Below are positions 38,519 to 49,900 of a stretch of 64,000 nucleotides of DNA, piece after piece. Positions within the stretch are counted from its first letter, which is position 1. The number at the start of each line of letters is the position of its first letter. A program made the position numbers and the translations under genes. Under the pieces are notes generated by a model. The model was not told where the DNA came from. It saw only the letters and a list, made by a program, of their open reading frames with translations, and did no database searches. Origin of the DNA: Aulostomus chinensis. Taxonomy: Eukaryota; Chordata; Actinopteri; Syngnathiformes; Aulostomidae. The DNA lies in contig JBBMOA010000015.1 in assembly GCA_037954235.1 (NCBI GenBank), forward strand, positions 21,544,799 through 21,608,798, read 5' to 3'.

Positions 38519-38894
38519 CTTCAAGTTTATGCATCTTTCTATGCTTTCAGGTAGAAACTTGACTGAAAACTCACTTTAAACAAAAGTTATGGCTGTTTTG
38601 TGTCGCAGGTCACAAATAGCGTTTTCTCAGCGAGAGAAGGCCAAAATGAACACTTCATGCAGAACTCCTGTATTTTGATGAAAACTCACTGAAATCCAGC
38701 TGTAACTTCAAGTTTATGCATCTTTCTATGCTTTCAGGATGAAACTTGACTTAAAACTCACTTTGAACAAAAGTTATGGCATTTTTTTTTATCACAGGTC
38801 ACAAATAGTGTTTTCTCAGCGAGAGAAGGCCAAAATGAACACTTCATGCAGAACTCCTGTATTTTGATGAAAACTCACTGAAATCAAGCTGTAA
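38519..38894 (+). repeat. Start of second 7-monomer copy (2 monomers, 376 bp)
   Basis: Repeats the CACTTTAAAC and long T-run markers of 37209-37584 with the same length of 376. Private changes are GGTAGAAAC and ATCCAGCTG. The shared T-run of nine supports true duplication and not an independent homopolymer error. The next monomer, with GGCAATTTTGTGTCGC, no longer matches. Confidence 0.78.
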
Positions 38895-40571
38895 CTTCAA
38901 GTTTATGCATCTTTCTATGCTTTCAGGTTGAAACTTGACTGAAAACTCACTTTGAACAAAAGTTATGGCAATTTTGTGTCGCAGGTCACAAATAGCGTTT
39001 TCTCAGCGAGAGAAGGCCAAAATGAACACTTCATGCAGAACTCCTGTATTTTGATGAAAACTCACTGAAATCAAGCTGTAACTTCAAGTTTATGCATCTT
39101 TCTATGCTTTCAGGACGAAACTTGACTTAAAACTCACTTTGAACAAAATTTATGGCATTTTTTTATCACAGGTCACAAATAGTGTTTTCTCAGCGAGAGA
39201 AGGCCAAAATGAACACTTCATGCAGAACTCCTGTATTTTGATGAAAACTCACTGAAATCAAGCTGTAACTTCAAGTTTATGCATCTTTCTATGCTTCAGG
39301 ATGAAACTTGACTGAAAACTCACTTTGAACAAAATTTATGGCATTTTTGTATCACAGGTCACAAATAGTGTTTTCTCAGCGAGAGAAGGCCAAAATGAAC
39401 ACTTCATGCAGAACTCCTGTATTTTGATGAAAACTCACTGAAATCAAGCTGTAACTTCAAGTTTATGCATCTTTCTATGCTTTCAGGTTGAAACTTGACT
39501 GAAAACTCACTTTGAACAAAAGTTATGGCATTTTTGTATCACAGGTCACAAATAGTGTTTTCTCAGCGAGAGAAGGCCAAAATGAACACTTCATGCAGAA
39601 CTCCTGTATTTTGATGAAAACTCACTGAAATCAAGCTGTAACTTCAAGTTTTTGCATCTTTCTATGCTTTCAGGTTGAAACTTGACTGAAAAATCACTTT
39701 GAACAAAAGTTATGGCATTTTGTATCACAGGTCACAAATAGTGTTTTCTCAGCGAGAGAAGGCCAAAATGAACACTTCATGCAGAACTCCTGTATTTTGA
39801 TGAAAACTCACTGAAATCAAGCTGTAACTTCAAGTTTTTGCATCTTTCTATGCTTTCAGGTTGAAACTTGACTGAAAACTCACTTTGACAAAATTTATGG
39901 CATTTTTGTATCACAGGTCACAAATAGTGTTTTCTCAGCGAGAGAAGGCCAAAATGAACACTTCATGCAGAACTCCTGTATTTTGATGAAAACTCACTGA
40001 AATCAAGCTGTAACTTCAAGTTTATGCATCTTTCTATGCTTTCAGGTTGAAACTTGACTGAAAACTCACTTTGAACGAAAGTTATGGCATTTTTGTATCA
40101 CAGGTCACAAATAGTGTTTTCTCAGCGAGAGAAGGCCAAAATGAACACTTCATGCAGAACTCCTGTATTTTGATGAAAACTCACTGAAATCAAGCTGTAA
40201 CTTCAAGTTTATGCATCTTTCTATGCTTTCAGGATGAAACTTGACTGAAAACTCACTTTGACAAAAGTTATGGCATTTTTGTATCACAGGTCACAAATAG
40301 TGTTTTCTCAGCGAGAGAAGGCCAAAATGAACACTTCATGCAGAACTCCTGTATTTTGATGAAAACTCACTGAAATCAAGCTGTAACTTCAAGTTTATGC
40401 ATCTTTCTATGCTTTCAGGTTGAAACTTGACTGAAAACTCACTTTGAACAAAAGTTATGGCATTTTTGTATCACAGGTCACAATAGTGTTTTCTCAGCGA
40501 GAGAAGGCCAAAATGAACACTTCATGCAGACTCCTGTATTTTGATGAAAACTCACTGAAATCAAGCTGTAA

Positions 40572-41502
40572 CTTCAAGTTTATGCATCTTTCTATGCTTT
40601 CAGGTTGAAACTTGACTGAAAACTCACTTTGAACAAAAGTTATGGCATTTTTGTGTCGCAGGTCACAAATAGCGTTTTCTCAGTGAGAGAAGGCCAAAAT
40701 GAACACTTCATGCAGAACTCCTGTATTTTGATGAAAACTCACTGAAATCAAGCTGTAACTTCAAGTTTATGCATCTTTCTATGCTTTCAGGTTGAAACTT
40801 GACTGAAAACTCACTTTGAAAAAAGTTATGGCATTTTTGTATCACAGGTCACAAATAGGGTTTTCTCAGCGAGAGAAGGCCAAAATGAACACTTCATGCA
40901 GAACTCCTGTATTTTGATGAAAACTCACTGAAATCAAGCTGTAACTTCAGTTTATGCATCTTTCTATACTTTCAGGTTGAAACTTGACTGAAAACTCACT
41001 TTGAACAAAAGTTATGGCATTTTTGTGTCGCAGGTCACAAATAGCGTTTTCTCAGCGAGAGAAGGCCAAAATTAGCACTTCATGCAGAACTCCTGTATTT
41101 TGATGAAAACTCACTGAAATCAAGCTGTAACTTCAAGTTTATGCATCTTTCTATGCTTTCAGGATGAAACTTGACTGAAAACTCACTTTGAACAAAAGTT
41201 ATGGCATTTTTGTATCACAGGTCACAAATAGTGTTTTCTCAGCGAGAGAAGGCCAAATGAACACTTCATGCAGAACTCCTGTATTTTGATGAAAACTCAC
41301 TGAAATCAAGCTTTAACTTCAAGTTTATGCATCTTTCTATGCTTTCAGGTTGAAACTTGACTGAAAACTCACTTGAACAAAAGTTATGGCATTTTTGTAT
41401 CACAGGTCACAAATAGTGTTTTCTCAGCGAGAGAAGGCCAAAATGAACACTTCATGCAGAACTCCTGTATTTTGATGAAAACTCACTGAAATCAAGCTGT
41501 AA
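40572..41502 (+). repeat. Contracted 5-monomer version of the 31599 block (931 bp)
   Basis: CAGTGAGAG unit, GAAAAAAGTT with TAGGG, CTATACTTTCAGG with AAAATTAGCAC, a unit ending CAAGCTTTAAC, then a GCAT unit. The GGTCACTAATAGCG monomer and the second TAGGG monomer of the 31599 block are absent. Length is four bases short of 5 x 187 because of scattered single-base losses. Confidence 0.75.
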
Positions 41503-42622
41503 CTTCAAGTTTATGCATCTTTCTATGCTTTCAGGATGAAACTTGACTGAAAACTCACTTTGAACAAAAGTTATGGCATTTTTGTATCACAGGTCACAAA
41601 TAGTGTTTTCTCAGCGAGAGAAGGCCAAAATGAACACTTCATGCAGAACTCCTGTATTTTGATGAAAACTCACTGAAATCAAGCTGTAACTTCAAGTTTA
41701 TGCATCTTTCTATGCTTTCAGGTTGAAACTTGACTGAAAACTCACTTTGAACAAAAGTTATGGCATTTTTGTATCACAGGTCACAAATAGTGTTTTCTCA
41801 GCGAGAGAAGGCCAAAATGAACACTTCATGCAGAACTCCTGTATTTTGATGAAAACTCACTGAAATCAAGCTGTAACTTCAAGTTTTGCATCTTTCTATG
41901 CTTTCAGTTGAAACTTGACTGAAAACTCACTTTGAACAAAATTTATGGCATTTTTGTATCACAGGTCACAAATAGTGTTTTCTCAGCGAGAGAAGGCCAA
42001 AATGAACACTTCATGCAGAACTCCTGTATTTTGATGAAAACTCACTGAAATCAAGCTGTAACTTCAAGTTTATGCATCTTTCTATGCTTTCAGGTTGAAA
42101 CTTGACTGAAAACTCACTTTGAACGAAAGTTATGGCATTTTTGTATCACAGGTCACAAATAGTGTTTTCTCAGCGAGAGAAGGCCAAAATGAACACTTCA
42201 TGCAGAACTCCTGTATTTTGATGAAAACTCACTGAAATCAAGCTGTAACTTCAAGTTTATGCATCTTTCTATGCTTTCAGGATGAAACTTGACTGAAAAC
42301 TCACTTTGAACAAAAGTTATGGCATTTTTGTATCACAGGTCACAAATAGTGTTTTCTCAGCGAGAGAAGGCCAAAATGAACACTTCATGCAGAACTCCTG
42401 TATTTTGATGAAAACTCACTGAAATCAAGCTGTAACTTCAAGTTTATGCATCTTTCTATGCTTTCAGGTTGAAACTTGACTGAAAACTCACTTTGAACAA
42501 AAGTTATGGCATTTTTGTATCACAGGTCACAAATAGTGTTTTCTCAGCGAGAGAAGGCCAAAATGAACACTTCATGCAGAACTCCTGTATTTTGATGAAA
42601 ACTCACTGAAATCAAGCTGTAA

Positions 42623-43926
42623 CTTCAAGTTTATGCATCTTTCTATGCTTTCAGTTGAAACTTGACTGAAAAGTCACTTTGAACAAAAGTTATGGCATTT
42701 TTGTGTCGCAGGTCACAAATAGCGTTTTCTCAGTGAGAGAAGGCCAAAATGAACACTTCATGCAGAACTCCTGTATTTTGATGAAAACTCACTGAAATCA
42801 AGCTGTAATTTCAAGTTTATGCATCTTTCTATGCTTTCAGGTTGAAACTTGACTGAAAACTCACTTTGAAAAAAAAGTTATGGCATTTTTGTATCACAGG
42901 TCACAAATAGGGTTTTCTCAGCGAGAGAAGCAAAATGAACACTTCATGCAGAACTCCTGTATTTTGATGAAAACTCACTGAAATCAAGCTGTAACTTCAA
43001 GTTTATGCATCTTTCTATGCTTTCAGGTTGAAACTTGACTGAAAACTCACTTTGAACAAAAGTTATGGCATTTTTGTGTCGCAGGTCACTAATAGCGTTT
43101 TCTCAGCGAGAGAAGGCCAAAATGAGCACTTCATGCAGAACTCCTGTATTTTGATGAAAACTCAGGGAAATCAAGCTGTAACTTCAAGTTTATGCATCTT
43201 TCTATGCTTTCAGGATGAAACTTGACTGAAAACTCACTTTGAACAAAAGTTATGGCATTTTTGTATCACAGGTCACAAATAGGGTTTTCTCAGCGAGAGA
43301 AGGCCAAAATGAACACTTCATGCAGAACTCCTGTATTTTGATGAAAACTCACTGAAATCAAGCTGTAACTTCAAGTTTATGCATCTTTCTATACTTTCAG
43401 GTTGAAACTTGACTGAAAACTCACTTTGAACAAAAGTTATGGCATTTTTGTGTCGCAGGTCACAAATAGCGTTTTCTCAGCGAGAGAAGGCCAAAATGAG
43501 CACTTCATGCAGAACTCCTGTATTTGATGAAAACTCACTGAAATCAAGCTGTAACTTCAAGTTTATGCATCTTTCTATGCTTTCAGGATGAAACTTGACT
43601 GAAAACTCACTTTGAACAAAAGTTATGGCATTTTTGTATCACAGGTCACAAATAGTGTTTTCTCAGCGAGAGAAGGGCCAAAATGAACACTTCATGCAGA
43701 ACTCCTGTATTTTGATGAAAACTCACTGAATCAAGCTTTAACTTCAAGTTTATGCATCTTTCTATGCTTTCAGGTTGAAACTTGACTGAAAACTCACTTT
43801 GAACAAAGTTATGGCATTTTTGTATCACAGGTCACAAATAGTGTTTTCTCAGCGAGAGAAGGCCAAAATGAACACTCATGCAGAACTCCTGTATTTTGAT
43901 GAAAACTCACTGAAATCAAGCTGTAA
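42623..43926 (+). repeat. 7-monomer CAGTGAGAG/TAGGG/CTATACTTTC block, copy 2 (1304 bp)
   Basis: Same seven markers in the same order as 31599-32907, about 11.0 kb downstream: AAAAGTCAC, CTGTAATTTCAAG, GGTCACTAATAGCG, TAGGG, CTATACTTTC and CAAGCTTTAAC. It is net five bases shorter, with private indels such as CTTTCAGTTGAAAC, GAGAAGCAAAATG, GTATTTGATG, AGAAGGGCC and GAACACTCATG. Substitution markers match far better than length does, which fits sequencing-type indels on top of a recent duplication. Confidence 0.82.
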
Positions 43927-45984
43927 CTTCAAGTTTATGCATCTTTCTATGCTTTCAGGTTGAAACTTGACTGAAAACTCACTTTGAACAAAAGTTATGG
44001 CTGTTTTGTGTCGCAGGTCACAAATAGCGTTTTCTCAGCGAGAGAAGGCCAAAATGAACACTTCATGCAGAACTCCTGTATTTGATGAAAACTCACTGAA
44101 ATCAAGCTGTAACTTCAAGTTTATGCATCTTTCTATGCTTTCAGGATGAAACTTGACTTAAAACTCACTTTGAACAAAATTAATGGCATTTTTGTATCAC
44201 AGGTCACAAATAGTGTTTTCTCAGCGAGAGAAGGCCAAAATGAACACTTCATGCAGAACTCCTGTATTTTGATGAAAACTCACTGAAATCAAGCTGTAAC
44301 TTCAAGTTTATGCATCTTTCTATGCTTTCAGGATGAAACTTGACTGAAAACTCACTTTGAACAAAAGTTATGGCATTTTTGTATCACAGGTCACAAATAG
44401 TGTTTTCTCAGCGAGAGAAGGCCAAATGAACACTTCATGCAGAACTCCTGTATTTTGATGAAAACTCACTGAAATCAAGCTGTAACTTCAAGTTTATGCA
44501 TCTTTCTATGCTTTCAGGTTGAAACTTGACTGAAAACTCACTTTGAACAAAAATTTATGGCATTTTTGTATCACAGGTCACAAATAGTGTTTTCTCAGCG
44601 AGAGAAGGCCCAAATGAACACTTCATGCAGAACTCCTGTATTTTGATGAAAACTCACTGAAATCAAGCTGTAACTTCAAGTTTTTGCATCTTTCTATGCT
44701 TTCAGGTTGAAACTTGACTGAAAACTCACTTTGAACAAAAGTTATGGCATTTTTGTATCACAGGTCACAAATAGTGTTTTCTCAGCGAGAGAAGGCCAAA
44801 ATGAACACTTCATGCAGAACTCCTGTATTTTGATGAAAACTCACTGAAATCAAGCTGTAACTTCAAGTTTATGCATCTTTATATGCTTTCAGGTTGAAAC
44901 TTGACTGAAACTCACTTTGAACAAAAGTTATGGCATTTTTGTATCACAGGTCACAAATAGTGTTTTCTCAGCGAGAGAAGGCCAAAATGAACACTTCATG
45001 CAGAACTCCTGTATTTTGATGAAAACTCACTGAAATCAAGCTGTAACTTCAAGTTTATGCATCTTTCTATGCTTTCAGGATGAAACTTGACTGAAAACTC
45101 ACTTTGAACAAAAGTTATGGCATTTTTGTATCACAGGTCACAAATAGTGTTTTCTCAGCGAGAGAAGGCCAAAATGAACACTTCATGCAGAACTCCTGTA
45201 TTTTGATGAAAACTCACTGAAATCAAGCTGTAACTTCAAGTTTATGCATCTTTCTATGCTTTCAGGTTGAAACTTGACTGAAAACTCACTTTGAACAAAG
45301 TTATGGCATTTTTGTATCACAGGTCACAAATAGTGTTTTCTCAGCGAGAGAAGGCTCAAAATGACACATTCATGCAGAACTCCTGTATTTTGATGAAAAC
45401 TCACTGGAAATCAAGCTGTAACTTCAAGTTTATGCATCTTCTATGCTTTCAGGTTGAAACTTGACTGAAAACTCACTTTGAACAAAAGTTATGGCATTTT
45501 TGTATCACAGGTCACAAATAGTGTTTTCTCAGCGAGAGAAGGCCAAAATGAACACTTCATGCAGAACTCCTGTATTTGATGAAAACTCACTGAAATCAAG
45601 CTGTAACTTCAAGTTTATGCATCTTTCTATGCTTTCTGGATGAAACTTGACTGAAAACTCACTTTGAACAAAAGTTATGGCATTTTTGTATCACAGGTCA
45701 CAAATAGTGTTTTCTCAGCGAGAGTAAGGCCAAAATGAACACCTTCATGCAGAACTCCTGTATTTTGATGAAAACTCACTGAAATCAAGCTGTAACTTCA
45801 AGTTTATGCATCTTTCTATGCTTTCAGGTTGAAACTTGACTGAAAACTCACTTTGAACAAAAGTTATGGCATTTTTTGTATCACAGGTCACAAATAGTGT
45901 TTTCTCAGCGAGAGAAGGCCAAAATGAACACTTCATGCAGAACTCCTGTATTTTGATGAAAAACTCACTGAAATCAAGCTGTAA

Positions 45985-46919
45985 CTTCAAGTTTATGGCA
46001 TCTTTCTATGCTTTCAGGTTGAAACTTGACTGAAAAGTCACTTTGAACAAAATTTATGGCATTTTCTTTGTGTCGCAGGTCACAAATAGCGTTTTCTCAG
46101 TGAGAGAAGGCCAAAATGAACACTTCATGCAGAACTCCTGTATTTTGATGAAAACTCACTGAAATCAAGCTGTAACTTCAAGTTTAAATGCATCTTTCTA
46201 TGCTTTCAGGTTGAAACTTGACTGAAAACTCACTTTGAAAAAAAGTTATGGCATTTTTGTATCACAGGTCACAAATAGGGTTTTCTCAGCGAGAGAAGGC
46301 CAAAATGAACACTTCATGCAGAACTCCTGTATTTTGATGAAAACTCACTGAAATAAAGCTGTAACTCAAGTTTATGCATCTTTCTATACTTTCAGGTTGA
46401 AACTTGACTGAAAACTCACTTTGAACAAAAGTTATGGCATTTTTGTGTCGCAGGTCACAAATAGCGTTTTCTCAGCGAGAGAAGGCCAAAATGAGCACTT
46501 CATGCAGAACTCCTGTATTTTGATGAAAACTCAGTGAAATCAAGCTGTAACTTCAAGTTTATGCATCTTTCTATGCTTTCAGGATGAAACTTGACTGAAA
46601 ACTCACTTTGAACAAAAGTTATGCATTTTTGTATCACAGGTCACAAATAGTGTTTTCTCAGCGAGAGAAGGCCAAAATGAACACTTCATGCAGAACTCCT
46701 GTATTTTGATGAAAACTCACTGAAATCAAGCTGTAACTTCAAGTTTATGCATCTTTCTATGCTTTCAGGTGAAACTTGACTGAAAACTCACTTTGAACAA
46801 AGTTATGGCATTTTTGTATCACAGGTCACAAATAGTGTTTTCTCAGCGAGAGAAGGCAAAATGAACACTTCATGCAGAACTCCTGTATTTTGATGAAAAC
46901 TCACTGAAATCAAGCTGTA
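45985..46919 (+). repeat. Contracted 5-monomer version of the 31599 block, second instance (935 bp)
   Basis: AAAAGTCAC with CAGTGAGAG, GAAAAAAAG with TAGGG, CTATACTTTCAGG, a GGATGAAAC TAGTG unit and a GCAT unit. As at 40572 the two internal monomers are missing. Private indels include GTTTATGGCATC, ATTTTCTTTGTGTCGC and GTTTAAATGCATC; gains and losses happen to cancel. Confidence 0.72.
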
Positions 46920-49900
46920 CTTCAAGTTTATGCATCTTTCTATGCTTTCAGGTTGAAATCTTGACTGAAAACTCACTTTGAACAAAGTTATGGGCTGTTT
47001 TGTGTCGCAGGTCACAAATAGCGTTTTCCTCAGCGAGAGAAGGCCAAAATGAACACTTCATGCAGAACTCCTGTATTTGATGAAAACTCACTGAAATCAA
47101 GCTGTAACTTCAAGTTTATGCATCTTTCTATGCTTTCAGGATGAAATTTGACTGAAAACTCACTTTGAAGAAAAGTTATGGCTTTTTTGTGTCGCAGGTC
47201 ACAAATAGTGTATTCTCAGCGAGAGAAGGCCAAAATGAACACTTCATGCAGAACTCCTGTATTTAGATGAAAACTCACTGAAATCAAGCTTGTAACTTCA
47301 AGTTTATGCATCTTTCTATGCTTTCAGGTTGATTTTGACTTAAAACTCACTTTGAACAAAAATTATGGCTGTTTGTGTCGCAGGTCACAATAGCGTTTCT
47401 CAGCGAGAGAAGGCCAAAATGAGCACTTCATGCAGAACTCCTGTATTTTGATGAAAACTCACTGAAATCAAGCTGTAACATTCAAGTTTATGCATCTTTC
47501 TATGCTTTCAGGATGAAACTTGACTGAAACTCACTTTGAACAAAAGTTATGGCATTTTTGTATCACAGGTCACAAATAGTGTTTTCTCAGCGAGAGAAGG
47601 CCAAAATGAACACTTCATGCAGAACTCCTGTATTTTGATGAAAACTCACTGAAATCAAGCTGTAACTTCAAGTTTATGCATCTTTCTATGCTTTCAGGTT
47701 GAAACTTGACTGAAAACTCACTTTGAACAAAAGTTATGGCATTTTTGTATCACAGGTCACAAATAGTGTTTTCTCAGCGAGAGAAGGCCAAAATGAACAC
47801 TCATGCAGAACTCCTGTATTTTGATGAAAACTCACTGAAATCAAGCTGTAACTTCAAGTTTATGCATCTTTCTATGCTTTCAGGTTGAAACTTGACTGAA
47901 AACTCACTTTGAACAAAAGTTATGGCTTTTTTTGTCGCAGGTCACAAATAGCGTTTTCTCAGCTGAGAGAAGGCCAAAATGAAACACTATCATGCAGAAC
48001 TCCTGTATTTTGATGAAAACTCACTGAAATCAAGCTGTAACTTCAAGTTTATGCATCTTTCTATGCTTTCAGGTTGAAACTTGACTGAAAACTCACTTTG
48101 AACAAAAGTTATGGCATTTTTTTATCACAGGTCACAAATAGCGTTTTCTCAGCGAGAGAAGGCCAAAATGACACTTCATGCAGAACTCCTGTATTTTGAT
48201 GAAAACTCACTGAAATCAAGCTGTAACTTCAAGTTATGCATCTTTCTATGCTTTCAGGTTGAAACTTGACTGAAAACTCACTTTGAACAAAAGTTATGGC
48301 ATTTTGGTATCACAGGTCACAAATAGGGTTTTCTCAGCGAGAGAAGGCCAAAATGAACACTTCATGCAGAACTCCTGTATTTTGATGAAAACTCACTGAA
48401 ATCAAGCTGTACTTCAAGTTTATGCATCTTTCTATGCTTTCAGGTTGAAACTTGACTGAAAACTCACTTTGAACAAAAGTTATGGCATTTTTGTTCACAG
48501 GTCACAAATAGTGTTTTCTCAGCGAGAGAAGGCCAAAATGAACATCTTCATGCAGAACTCCTGTATTTTGATGAAAACTCACTGAAATCAAGCTGTAACT
48601 TCAAGTTTATGCCATCTTTCTATGCTTTCAGGATGAAACTTGACTGAAAACTCACTTTGAACAAAAGTTATGGCATTTTTGTATCACAGGTCACAAATAG
48701 TGTTTTCTCAGCGAGAGAAGGCCAAAATGAACACTTCATGCAGAACTCCTGTATTTTTGATGAAAACTCACTGAAATCAAGCTGTAACTTCAAGTTTATG
48801 CATCTTTCTATGCTTTCAGGTTGAAACTTGACTGAAAACTCACTTTGAACAAAAGTTATGGCATTTTTGTATCACAGGTCACAAATAGTGTTTTCTCAGC
48901 GAGAGAAGGCCAAAATGAACACTTCATGCCAGAACTCCTGTATTTTGATGAAACTCACTGAAATCAAGCTGTAACTTCAAGTTTATGCATCTTTCTATGC
49001 TTTCAGGTTGAAACTTGACTGAAAACTCACTTTGAACAAAAGTTATGGGCAGTTTTGTGTCGCAGGTCACAAATAGCGTTTTCTCAGCGAGAGAAGGCCA
49101 AAATGAAACACTTCATGCAGAACTCCTGTATTTTGATGAAAACTCACTGAAATCAAGCTGTAACTTCAAGTTTATGCATCTTTCTATGCTTTCAGGTTGA
49201 ATTTGACTGAAAACTCACTTTGAACGAAAGTTATGCTTTTTTGTGTCGCAGGTCACAAATAGCGTTTTCTCAGCGAGAGAAGGCCAAAATGAGCACTTCA
49301 TGCAGAACTCCTGTATTTTGATGAAAACTCACTGAAATCAAGCTGTAACTTCAAGTTTATGCATCTTTCTATGCTTTCAGGTTGAATCTTGACTTAAAAC
49401 TCACTTTGAACAAAAGTTATGGCTGTTTTGTGTCGCAGGTCACAAATAGCGTTTTCTCAGCGAGAGAAGGCCAAAATGAGCACTTCATGCAGAACTCCTG
49501 TATTTGATGAAAACTCACTGAAATCAAGCTGTAACTTCAAGTTTATGCATCTTTCTATGCTTTCAGGATGAAACTTGACTGAAAACTCACTTTGAACAAA
49601 AGTTATGGCATTTTTGTATCACAGGTCACAAATAGTTTTTCTTAGCGAGAGAAGGCAAAATGACACTTCATGCAGAACTCCTGTATTTTGATGAAAACTC
49701 ACTGAAATCAAGCTGTAACTTCAAGTTTCTGCATATTTCTATGCTTTCAGGTTGAAACTTGAATGAAAACTCACTTTGAACAAAAAGTATGGCATTTTTG
49801 TATCACAGGTCACAAATAGTGTTTTCTCAGCGAGAGAAGGCAAAATGAACACTTCATGCAGAACTCCTGTATTTTGATGAAAAACTCACTGAAATCAAGC

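Noticed and set aside
43646..43828. 60-residue open frame on the minus strand
   Set aside because: Same satellite-derived reading, opened by private one-base changes in the indel-rich zone (AGAAGGGCC, GAATCAAGC, GAACAAAGTT). Not a gene.
45745..45990. 81-residue open frame on the minus strand
   Set aside because: Spans more than one monomer and internally repeats the same satellite-encoded peptide. It depends on single-base insertions near 45738, 45880 and 45960 that look like consensus errors.
46803..47015. 70-residue open frame on the minus strand
   Set aside because: Satellite reading extended by several local indels; it has no protein-like features and no conservation of frame between monomers.
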